DNA from: DATLFQ01 sp035540915
GTDB lineage: Bacteria > Actinomycetota > Acidimicrobiia > Acidimicrobiales > GCA-2861595
NCBI GenBank assembly: GCA_035540915.1
Contig: DATLFQ010000224.1
Location: forward strand, 1 to 15,134
DNA: 15,134 nt
Direction: 5' to 3'
Of the stretch, positions 6,786-12,919 are shown piece by piece; within the stretch, counting starts at the first letter, position 1, and the number at the start of each line of letters is the position of its first letter. The position numbers were made by a program, and so were the translations under genes. The notes under the pieces were generated by a model. The model had not been told where the DNA came from. It searched no databases and saw only the letters and a program-made list of their open reading frames with translations.

Positions 6786-7654
6786 CGGCCGTCCCGATGC
6801 CCGGCGCGCCGGTGGCCGAGGCGGTCTTCGCCGACCTGGCCCCGCGTATCGAGCGGCTGCGGGCGGCCGGCCACGAGCCGGGCCTCGGCACCATCCTGGT
6901 GGGCGACGACGCGGCCAGCGCCGGCTACATCCGCATGAAGCAGGCCAAGGCGGCCGAGCTGGGCCTGACCTCGCCGCACGTCCACCTGCCCGAGGACGCC
7001 ACGCAGGGCGAGCTGGTGGCGGCCATCGAGGCGTTCAACGACGACCCGGCCGTGGACGCCATGCTCGTGCAGCACCCGACCCCCAAGGAGCTGGACTACG
7101 AGGCGGCCCTGGCCCGCATGGACCCCGACAAGGACGTCGACGGCGCCCACCCGGTGAACATGGGACGGCTCGCGCTGGGGCTTCCCGGGCCGGTGCCGTG
7201 CACCCCGGCGGGGATCGAGGCCCTGCTGGCCCACTACGGCGTGCCGGTCGCCGGCAGCCACGTCGTCATCGTCGGCCGGGGCTTCACCATCGGCCGCCCA
7301 CTGTCGCTGCTGCTGAGCCAGAAGCGGCCGACGGCCAACGCGGCGGTGACGGTGGTCCACACCGGCGTGCAGGACTGGCCCGACCACACCCGGCGGGCGG
7401 ACATCCTGGTGGCGGCGGCCGGCGTCCCGGGCATGATCCGGCCCGGGCACGTGCGTCCCGGCGCGGTGGTGGTGGGCGCCGGGGTGCGCTACGAGGGCCG
7501 CCGGCTGCTGCCCGACGTGGACGAGGCGTGCGAGGAGGTCGCCGGCTGGATCACCCCGCGGGTCGGCGGCGTCGGCCCCACCACCATCGCCATGCTGTTC
7601 CGCAACGCGGTGGAGGCGGCCGAGCGCCGGGCCGGCGGGACGGCGGCACGGTGA
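6782..7654 (+). CDS. folD: bifunctional methylene-THF dehydrogenase / methenyl-THF cyclohydrolase
   Basis: FolD interconverts 5,10-methylene-, methenyl- and 10-formyl-THF using NADP(H), so it makes the formyl donor that the two upstream enzymes consume. I chose the TTG at 6782 (290 residues). It gives a family-like MTAVPMPGAPVAEAV start, puts the catalytic Tyr/Lys pair (GYIRMK) at Y49/K53, close to the usual positions, and makes a TTGA overlap with purH like the other junctions. The alternative is ATG 6797 (285 residues). Other marks: PGLGTILVGDD, PDKDVDGAHPVNMGRL, the Rossmann turn GRGFTIGRPLSLLL and GGVGPTTIAML near the end. The usual QLPLP motif is QHPTPKELD here. Its stop overlaps the metF GTG (GTGA). 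Confidence 0.93.
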   Translation: MTAVPMPGAPVAEAVFADLAPRIERLRAAGHEPGLGTILVGDDAASAGYIRMKQAKAAELGLTSPHVHLPEDATQGELVAAIEAFNDDPAVDAMLVQHPTPKELDYEAALARMDPDKDVDGAHPVNMGRLALGLPGPVPCTPAGIEALLAHYGVPVAGSHVVIVGRGFTIGRPLSLLLSQKRPTANAAVTVVHTGVQDWPDHTRRADILVAAAGVPGMIRPGHVRPGAVVVGAGVRYEGRRLLPDVDEACEEVAGWITPRVGGVGPTTIAMLFRNAVEAAERRAGGTAAR

Positions 7655-8523
7655 CCAAGATCGGCGACCTGCTGGCCGCCGGGCCGACCCTGTCGTTCGA
7701 GTTCGGCCCGCCCCGCACCCCCGAGGGCGAGAAGACGCTCGCCAACACCCTGGTGGAGCTGGAGCCGCTGGCGCCGTCGTTCGTCTCGGTGACCTACGGA
7801 GCCGGAGGGTCGACACGCGACAAGACCCGCGAGATCGTGGAGCACATCCACCGGGACACCTCGATGGTGGTCATGCCGCATTTGACCTGTGTCGCCCACA
7901 GACGGGCGGAGGTGGTCGACATCGTGACCGGGTACCACGACGCCGGTCTGCGCAACATTCTGGCCCTGGCCGGCGACCCACCCGCCGACGGCGCCCCGGT
8001 GGCCAGCGACTTCCGCTACGCGGTCGAGCTGATCGAGCTGGTCCGTGAGGTGGGCGACTTCTCGGTCGGCGTGGCCGCACACCCCGAGGGTCACCCCCGC
8101 TCGCCGGACCGCGCCAGCGACCGGCGGTTCCTGGCCGCCAAGCTGGCCGCCGCCGACTTCGGCATCACCCAGTTCTTCTTCGCCGCCGACGACTACTTCG
8201 CCATGGTCGACGACCTGGCCGCCCTCGGCGTCCACACGCCGGTGATCCCCGGCGTCATCCCCGTCACCAACGCCGGCCAGGTGGAGCGCTTCGCCCGCCT
8301 GGCGGGGGCCGCCTTTCCCACCTGGCTGGCCGACCGTCTCACCGCCGTCGCCGACCAGCCCGAAGAGGTGCGCCGCATCGGCGTCGAGGTGGCCTGCGCA
8401 CTGACCCGGGAGCTGCTCGACCGCGGCGCCCCCGGCATCCACTTCTACACCCTCAACTTCGCCCGGGCCACCAAGGAGATCTACACCACCTTGGGCCTGG
8501 GACCCGCTGTTCCGAGTACATAG
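7651..8523 (+). CDS. metF: methylenetetrahydrofolate reductase
   Basis: MetF is an FAD enzyme reducing 5,10-methylene-THF to 5-methyl-THF, the methyl donor for methionine synthesis. The 290-residue bacterial length and the TIM-barrel motifs fit: LSFEFGPPRTPEGE with the catalytic Glu at residue 17, SVTYGAGGSTRDKT (46-59), MPHLTC (75-80), NILALAGDPP with D109, AAHPEGHPRS, TQFFFAADDYF, PVIPGVIPVTN and GIHFYTLNFA near the C-terminus. The usual LRGD Arg is Ala here. The GTG start overlaps the folD stop by four bases; it is the last gene of the operon. It competes with FolD for the same methylene-THF, so the operon ends at the purine/methionine branch point. The TAG stop is followed by 77 bases before icd, with no obvious terminator hairpin. 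Confidence 0.96.
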   Translation: MTKIGDLLAAGPTLSFEFGPPRTPEGEKTLANTLVELEPLAPSFVSVTYGAGGSTRDKTREIVEHIHRDTSMVVMPHLTCVAHRRAEVVDIVTGYHDAGLRNILALAGDPPADGAPVASDFRYAVELIELVREVGDFSVGVAAHPEGHPRSPDRASDRRFLAAKLAAADFGITQFFFAADDYFAMVDDLAALGVHTPVIPGVIPVTNAGQVERFARLAGAAFPTWLADRLTAVADQPEEVRRIGVEVACALTRELLDRGAPGIHFYTLNFARATKEIYTTLGLGPAVPST

Positions 8524-8588
8524 CGACGGAACTCGCGCTGACCGGTCTCTCCGCGCCCCGCCGGATGACGGGCCGGCACACCAGCCCG

Positions 8589-8594
8589 TAGTCT
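8589..8594 (+). promoter_or_regulatory. putative -10 hexamer TAGTCT for icd
   Basis: TAGTCT fits TANNNT and ends 6 bases before the icd ATG at 8601, in a 77-base intergenic gap. No Shine-Dalgarno intervenes and no clear -35 is visible. Confidence 0.45.
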
Positions 8595-8600
8595 CCGTCG

Positions 8601-9803
8601 ATGCCCGAGCGCATCACCATGGGGACCGACGGCGCGCTCGTGGTCCCCGACGAGCCCCTGATCCCCTACATCGGCGGGGACGGCATCGGCGTCGACATCT
8701 GGCCGGCCGCCCAGGCCGTGCTGGACGCCGCGGTGGCCCGCCACGGCAAGCGCATCGCCTGGGTCGAGGTGCTGGCCGGCGAGAAGGCCCACCGGGAGAC
8801 CGGCGAGTGGCTGCCCGAGGCCACCGTGACCGCCTTCCGGGAGCACCTGGTCGGCATCAAGGGGCCGCTCACCACCCCCGTCGGCGGCGGCATCCGATCG
8901 CTCAACGTGGCCCTCCGCCAGATCCTCGACCTGTACGTGTGCCTGCGGCCGGTGCGCTGGTTCCCCGGCGTGCCCTCGCCGGTGAAGCACCCCGAGCGGA
9001 TGGACGTGGTCATCTTCCGGGAGAACACCGAGGACATCTACGCCGGCCTGGAGGTCGAGCAGGGCACGCCCGAGGCGGCCCGGCTCATCGAGCTGCTGCA
9101 CGACGCCTTCGGCTGGGTCGTCCGGCCCGACTCCGGGATCGGCATCAAGCCGGTCTCGGTGACCGGCTCGAAGCGGCTGGTCCGGGCCGCCCTGCGCTAC
9201 GCGGTGGCGCGCGGCCGGTCCAGCGTCACCCTGGTGCACAAGGGCAACATCCAGAAGTTCACCGAGGGGGCGTTCCGCAACTGGGGCTACGAGGTGACCC
9301 GGGACGAGTTCGCCGACGTGGCCGTCACCTGGGAGGACTGCGGGGGGCAGCCGGGCGGCAAGGTGCTCGTGAAGGACGCCATCGCCGACATCTGCCTGCA
9401 GCAGGTGCTGACCCGGCCCGAGGACTTCGACGTCATCGCCACGACCAACCTGAACGGCGACTACCTCTCCGACGCCCTGGCCGCCCAGGTGGGCGGCATC
9501 GGCATCGCCCCGGGCGGCAACATCAACTACGTCACCGGGCACGGCGTCTTCGAGGCCACCCACGGCACGGCGCCCAAGTACGCCGGCCAGGACAAGGTGA
9601 ACCCGGGGTCGCTCCTCCTGTCGGGCGTGCTCATGCTGGAGCACCTGGGGTGGACGGAGGCGGCCGCCGACATCGAGGCCGCGCTGACCGCCACCATCGC
9701 CGACGGCATCGTCACCTACGACTTCGCCCGGCTCACCGAGGGCGCCACCGAGGTCCGCTGCTCCGAGTTCGCCGCCGCCATCGCCGAGCGACTCGGGCGC
9801 TGA
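8601..9803 (+). CDS. icd: NADP-dependent isocitrate dehydrogenase (homodimeric, E. coli type)
   Basis: Oxidative decarboxylation of isocitrate to 2-oxoglutarate in the TCA cycle. At 400 residues it matches the dimeric IcdA family (~410-420), not the large monomeric IDH that many actinobacteria use. Motifs: IPYIGGDGIGVDIWPAAQ (21-38), GPLTTPVGGGIRSLNVALRQ with the substrate Ser at 100, RPVRWFPGVPSPVKHPE, FRENTEDIYAGLE, KPVSVTGSKRLVRAA, VTLVHKGNIQKFTEGAF, VKDAIADICLQQVL and TTNLNGDYLSD. NADP preference is indicated by HGTAPKYAG (K326/Y327) and by YDFARL (Y373/R377), equivalent to E. coli K344/Y345 and Y391/R395. The ATG at 8601 is preceded by TAGTCT. It is convergent with the hydrolase gene, with only 14 bases between stops. 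Confidence 0.97.
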   Translation: MPERITMGTDGALVVPDEPLIPYIGGDGIGVDIWPAAQAVLDAAVARHGKRIAWVEVLAGEKAHRETGEWLPEATVTAFREHLVGIKGPLTTPVGGGIRSLNVALRQILDLYVCLRPVRWFPGVPSPVKHPERMDVVIFRENTEDIYAGLEVEQGTPEAARLIELLHDAFGWVVRPDSGIGIKPVSVTGSKRLVRAALRYAVARGRSSVTLVHKGNIQKFTEGAFRNWGYEVTRDEFADVAVTWEDCGGQPGGKVLVKDAIADICLQQVLTRPEDFDVIATTNLNGDYLSDALAAQVGGIGIAPGGNINYVTGHGVFEATHGTAPKYAGQDKVNPGSLLLSGVLMLEHLGWTEAAADIEAALTATIADGIVTYDFARLTEGATEVRCSEFAAAIAERLGR

Positions 9804-9817
9804 CCGCAGGAACGGCG

Positions 9818-10627
9818 TCATCGACCCGCTGTGGTGGCCAACCTCGCGATCTCGTGAGCGATCTCGGTCGGGCATTCGTGGGGAAGGAAGTGGCCTGCGC
9901 CCTCGAAGATGCGCATGCGGGCGTCTGCGACCGCGGCGGTGCGCTCTGCCTGTTCCACCGGGAAGAACGGGTCGCGGTCACCCCACCCGACGAATACCGG
10001 GACGGTGACTGACTCGAGCGCGGCGGCCACCGGCCCGTACAGCTCCGCGAGGCGCGTCAGCGCGCCGGAGAAGATGGCCCTGATGGTTCGCCGCTGGCGG
10101 CTGTCGCCGATGTAGACCGCAGCATCTGGCGGCGCCGGTCCGGGCCCGGTTCCCCGACGCAGCATCAGCCGGAGCGCGGGAGCCGAGAACAGCGGTCGCG
10201 AGAACAGCCTGCCCATGATCGGCGCGTTGGCCAGTGACAGCGGAAACGGGATCGGCGTGTCGGGGAACATGTTGCCCGACAGCAACGACAGGGCGCCGAC
10301 GAGATCCGTGCGGGCGGTGGCCACCAGGGCACCGACGGGTGCGCCGAAGTCATGCCCGACCACGGTTGCGCCCTGCACCCCCAGGTCGTCGAGCAGCGCC
10401 GCAACGCGGGCTGCCTGCGCCGCCGGGCCGACCGTGTCGATGGTGGGCCTCGTCGGACCGTCGCTGGCGCCGAACCCGATGAGATCGGGCGTCACGACGT
10501 CGAACGCGCCGCCGAGTGCAGCCTCCACCCGCGTCCAGGTCCGTCCCTGCCCGGGGATGCCGTGCAGCAGGACGACCGCGGGGCCGCTGCCGCCTCGTCG
10601 ATAGGCCAGCCCGCCGGCTGTACGCAT
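9818..10627 (-). CDS. alpha/beta hydrolase with Asp nucleophile (epoxide hydrolase / haloalkane dehalogenase type)
   Basis: A 269-residue single-domain cytoplasmic hydrolase. Seen: the oxyanion motif VVLLHGIPGQGRTW (HG at 22-23), DLIGFGASDGP (48-58), the nucleophile elbow VVGHDFGAP with D93, a lid region (about 120-185), GWGDRDPFFP with the acid D217 or D219, and the catalytic His in GAGHFLPHE (H246). An Asp in the elbow is the hallmark of epoxide hydrolases and haloalkane/haloacid dehalogenases rather than Ser esterases; the substrate cannot be read from sequence. GGAGGA sits 3 bases before the ATG. It is divergent from the HxlR regulator over a 43-base shared promoter, so probably its target. 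Codons carry more A/T in third positions than the neighbours, hinting at acquisition. Confidence 0.88.
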   Translation of the reverse strand: MRTAGGLAYRRGGSGPAVVLLHGIPGQGRTWTRVEAALGGAFDVVTPDLIGFGASDGPTRPTIDTVGPAAQAARVAALLDDLGVQGATVVGHDFGAPVGALVATARTDLVGALSLLSGNMFPDTPIPFPLSLANAPIMGRLFSRPLFSAPALRLMLRRGTGPGPAPPDAAVYIGDSRQRRTIRAIFSGALTRLAELYGPVAAALESVTVPVFVGWGDRDPFFPVEQAERTAAVADARMRIFEGAGHFLPHECPTEIAHEIARLATTAGR

Positions 10628-10641
10628 GACTCCTCCTATCT

Positions 10642-10647
10642 ACTCTA
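10642..10647 (-). promoter_or_regulatory. putative -10 hexamer TAGAGT for the hydrolase gene
   Basis: On the minus strand TAGAGT (TANNNT) lies 14 bases before the hydrolase ATG, just upstream of its GGAGGA ribosome site at 10631-10636. It overlaps the left arm of the shared inverted repeat. Confidence 0.3.
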
Positions 10648-10661
10648 CTAACTGAAGTAGA
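10644..10661. promoter_or_regulatory. candidate HxlR-type operator, TCTACT-N6-AGTAGA inverted repeat
   Basis: A perfect inverted repeat with 6-base arms (10644-10649 and 10656-10661) around AACTGA, in the 43-base divergent region. Its core, TACT-N6-AGTA, resembles the TACT-N-AGTA boxes I recall for DUF24/HxlR repressors such as Bacillus YodB. It overlaps both putative -10 hexamers, so one bound dimer could silence both genes. The left arm is also duplicated as TCTAC at 10639-10643. Confidence 0.55.
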
Positions 10662-10663
10662 CT
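10658..10663 (+). promoter_or_regulatory. putative -10 hexamer TAGACT for leaderless hxlR-type gene
   Basis: TAGACT fits TANNNT and ends 7 bases before the ATG at 10671. It overlaps the right arm of the inverted repeat, as expected for autorepression. Confidence 0.45.
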
Positions 10664-10670
10664 CCAGGAC

Positions 10671-11336
10671 ATGGGCGAACGCAAGTCCTACGGTCAGTTC
10701 TGTGGGCTGGCCCGCGCCCTCGACCGGATCGGTGACCGGTGGAGCCTGCTCATCGTGCGCGAGTTGCTGCTCGGAGACCGGACGTTCCGAGCGCTCGAGG
10801 GCGCCCTCGCCGGGATCAGCCCGTCACTCCTGGCCAAGCGCCTCGCCGAACTCGTCGACGACGGACTCGTCGTGCGCAACGACGCCCCGCCACGTTCCAA
10901 GAGTGTCGAATACCACCTCACCGACGCAGGCCGGTCTCTCGAACCCGTCGTCGTCGAGATGATCCGCTGGGGTACCAGGTGGATGCTGCTCGGTCCGGGT
11001 GAGGACCGGGTCGACCCGAGATGGGCGCCCCTCGGCCTGCGGGCGTTGCTCGACGGTCGCCCGGCCGGTCTCGGCCGCGTGCACCTCGACATCGACGGCG
11101 TCCAGGTAACGGTCAGCGGCTCGAACGGGCGACGTCGGGTCACCCCCGGGCATCATGGGCGTCCAGACGCCATCGTCGCGGCGCCACTGCCGGCGCTGCT
11201 CGCCGTGGCCGCCGGCGCCATGACGCTCGAGGGCTCCGGAGCTGCACTCTCAGGCGACGTCACGGTCGCCAGTGAGCTCCTCAGCGCTGCCGCTGGCGGC
11301 GTCGAACAGCAGGCCGCCGCCGCCGAGGCCCGGTGA
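10671..11336 (+). CDS. HxlR/DUF24-family regulator with SCP2-like C-terminal domain
   Basis: A 221-residue regulator. Residues about 5-105 are a HxlR winged helix: YGQFCGLARALDRIGDRWSL, LIVRELLLGDRTF, ISPSLLAKRLAELVDDGLV and the wing YHLTDAGRSLEPVV. The only cysteine is C11, at the position of the thiol that senses quinones or aldehydes in YodB/HypR-type members, so a redox or electrophile switch is plausible. Residues about 108-210 (GRVHLDIDGVQVTVSG to LSGDVTVASELL) look like the sterol-carrier/SCP2-like fold seen appended to some actinobacterial HxlR proteins, possibly a ligand pocket. It is divergent from the hydrolase and probably regulates both genes through the shared inverted repeat. 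Start ATG 10671 follows TAGACT by 7 bases. A hairpin follows the stop. Confidence 0.9.
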   Translation: MGERKSYGQFCGLARALDRIGDRWSLLIVRELLLGDRTFRALEGALAGISPSLLAKRLAELVDDGLVVRNDAPPRSKSVEYHLTDAGRSLEPVVVEMIRWGTRWMLLGPGEDRVDPRWAPLGLRALLDGRPAGLGRVHLDIDGVQVTVSGSNGRRRVTPGHHGRPDAIVAAPLPALLAVAAGAMTLEGSGAALSGDVTVASELLSAAAGGVEQQAAAAEAR

Positions 11337-11340
11337 TCGC

Positions 11341-11364
11341 CCGGCGACCGGCCAATGTCGCCGG
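11341..11364 (+). terminator. hairpin after the HxlR gene
   Basis: Perfect 8-base arms CCGGCGAC and GTCGCCGG around an 8-base loop, starting 4 bases after the regulator's stop. No T-run follows, so it would be a U-less terminator of the kind suggested for high-GC actinobacteria, or simply a stable mRNA end. Confidence 0.4.
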
Positions 11365-11394
11365 CATGACCTGGTGCTGACCCGGCGGCGGCGC

Positions 11395-11400
11395 TAGCCT
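11395..11400 (+). promoter_or_regulatory. putative -10 hexamer TAGCCT for the M23 peptidase gene
   Basis: TAGCCT ends 30 bases before the GTG at 11431 but only 6 bases before an in-frame ATC at 11407. Six to eight bases is the spacing seen at the other genes here. Its TAG is also an in-frame stop, so the coding start must lie downstream of it. Confidence 0.4.
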
Positions 11401-11430
11401 GCGGCGATCCGGGGGGCTCGACTGACCCAG

Positions 11431-12909
11431 GTGGGGGCGGCGGCGACCAGCCTCGCAGTGGTCATCGTTCTGGTGGCCAGCAACACCGGCGCGTCCGCGC
11501 AGGTGCCCAAGCCGCTGCTCCCGCCCCTGCTGCCGCCGCCGTCGTCACCCGCGCCCGGGCCGCAGCCGGGCGCGCCGGCCGAGCCGGCGCCCACGACGAC
11601 CACCACGACGCCCCTGCTGCTCAAGGTGCTGCAGCCGCCACCTCCCACCACCGCACCACCATCGTCACCGTCCGCGGCGCCCGCCCCGGCCGCAGCTTCG
11701 ACGCCGGTTCCCAACAACGGCGGTGGCGACGGCGCAGCGCCCGCGAACGCCGGGCCCTTCCCGGCCGACCTGCAGCGCATGTCCAACTCGGTGCGGCGGA
11801 GCGCCGCACGCAACACCCGGGCGTTGATGGACGGCGTCCAATCGCTCATCGACCTCGGCGTCCCGGCCGACGAGGCCATGAGGGCGGTCTTCGGCCGCTT
11901 CCCGGTGGCCGGCGCCGCCACCTTCTCCCATGACTGGTGGCTGCCCCGCTTCGGCCCCGGCTGGCGCCTGCACCTCGGTACCGACATCTTCGCCACGCGC
12001 GGGACGCCGGTGCGCTCGCCCACCGACGGCGTCGTCCGGCTGTCCGACGGCGGTCTGGGTGGGATCTCCGTCTACGTCGTCCAGGACGACGGCACCTACT
12101 TCTACCTGGCCCACCTGAACAACCGGGTCCCGGGGCTGCGAGACGGCGCCAGCGTCCGCACCGGCGACGTGGTGGGCTTCGTCGGGAGCACCGGCAACGC
12201 CTCGGGCGGCTCGCCCCACCTGCACTTCGAGGTCCACCCGGCGCCGGTCAAGATCGTCACCAAGGGCAAGGGGAAGAACCGGACCACCACCGTCATCCCC
12301 CTGCGGGTGCGTCCGGGCACCGTCCTGCCGGCCGTCGATCCCAAGGCGTATCTCGACCGGGCCCTCCAGGACGCGGCGACCAACCTGCCGGCGGTCATCG
12401 CCGCCTACCAGGCCAATCGGCCGCCACCGCCCGTCGGGCCCATCGCCGCCTTCCCCGGCGCGCTGGTCGCCGGCGGCCTGCCGACCGAGTTGGCCTCGGT
12501 CGCCGCCCCCGTCGAGGCCGAGCGGTCGCTGGCCCGCCTGCCGCTGTTCCTGCTGGCCTTCCTGCTGGTCCTGCTGGTCGGCGCCCTGACACCGGTGCTC
12601 GCACCCCGGCGGGCGGGCGGAAGCGGCGGAGCGGCTCGCACGGTTCCACGGGCGGGGGCCGCCAGTGGGCGCACCGGCCGCCGGCCCAGGGGCAGGCGAC
12701 GCGGCAGCAGCGGGCCCGTCGAGCCGTCACCACCGGTCCGGCCCGCCGCCGACATGGCCGGGCCGCCGCCCGCTCCGGCGGCCCAGCCGCCGGAGCCGGC
12801 CAGGACGTTCCGCTTCGGCGCGGCCGCACTCCAGGGCGCGGAGGCCGCCGGCAACGGCACCGCGGCCCGCCGCCGCCGCCGGAGCAAGGAGCCCTCGGCC
12901 GGTCCCTAG
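11431..12909 (+). CDS. M23 (LytM-type) metallopeptidase, exported, with C-terminal membrane segment
   Basis: Probable peptidoglycan endopeptidase or septal-hydrolase activator at the cell surface. From the GTG at 11431 it has 492 residues: signal-like segment (2-23, ending ASAQ), Pro/Ala/Thr-rich linker (24-108), a helical stretch (110-155), the M23 domain (about 157-270), a Pro-rich stretch, one strong transmembrane helix (about 369-391) and a basic Arg/Pro/Ala-rich tail. Zinc ligands are present: LHLGTDIF (H181, D185) and SPHLHFEVHP (H263, H265). The GTG start leaves no positive charge before the hydrophobic stretch. Initiating at the in-frame ATC 11407 would add IRGARLTQ, a proper basic n-region, and fit the TAGCCT spacing; CTG 11422 is another option. 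The TAG stop lies inside the putative mdh -10. Confidence 0.88.
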   Translation: MGAAATSLAVVIVLVASNTGASAQVPKPLLPPLLPPPSSPAPGPQPGAPAEPAPTTTTTTPLLLKVLQPPPPTTAPPSSPSAAPAPAAASTPVPNNGGGDGAAPANAGPFPADLQRMSNSVRRSAARNTRALMDGVQSLIDLGVPADEAMRAVFGRFPVAGAATFSHDWWLPRFGPGWRLHLGTDIFATRGTPVRSPTDGVVRLSDGGLGGISVYVVQDDGTYFYLAHLNNRVPGLRDGASVRTGDVVGFVGSTGNASGGSPHLHFEVHPAPVKIVTKGKGKNRTTTVIPLRVRPGTVLPAVDPKAYLDRALQDAATNLPAVIAAYQANRPPPPVGPIAAFPGALVAGGLPTELASVAAPVEAERSLARLPLFLLAFLLVLLVGALTPVLAPRRAGGSGGAARTVPRAGAASGRTGRRPRGRRRGSSGPVEPSPPVRPAADMAGPPPAPAAQPPEPARTFRFGAAALQGAEAAGNGTAARRRRRSKEPSAGP

Positions 12910-12912
12910 GAT
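12907..12912 (+). promoter_or_regulatory. putative -10 hexamer TAGGAT for mdh, overlapping the M23 stop codon
   Basis: TAGGAT fits TANNNT and ends 7 bases before the mdh ATG at 12920. Its TAG is the stop codon of the peptidase gene, the same arrangement as at purN. Confidence 0.45.
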
Positions 12913-12919
12913 CGACCGC

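Noticed and set aside
8524..8588. Possible terminator between metF and icd
   Set aside because: GC-rich, but I could not find arms longer than a few bases or a T-run.
8601..9803. 3-isopropylmalate or tartrate dehydrogenase instead of icd
   Set aside because: The full set of IcdA-specific motifs, including the SLNVALRQ substrate site and the K326/Y327 NADP residues, is present.
9818..10627. Naming the hydrolase as a specific epoxide hydrolase or dehalogenase
   Set aside because: The Asp nucleophile narrows the class, but the lid residues that separate these activities cannot be assigned from sequence alone.
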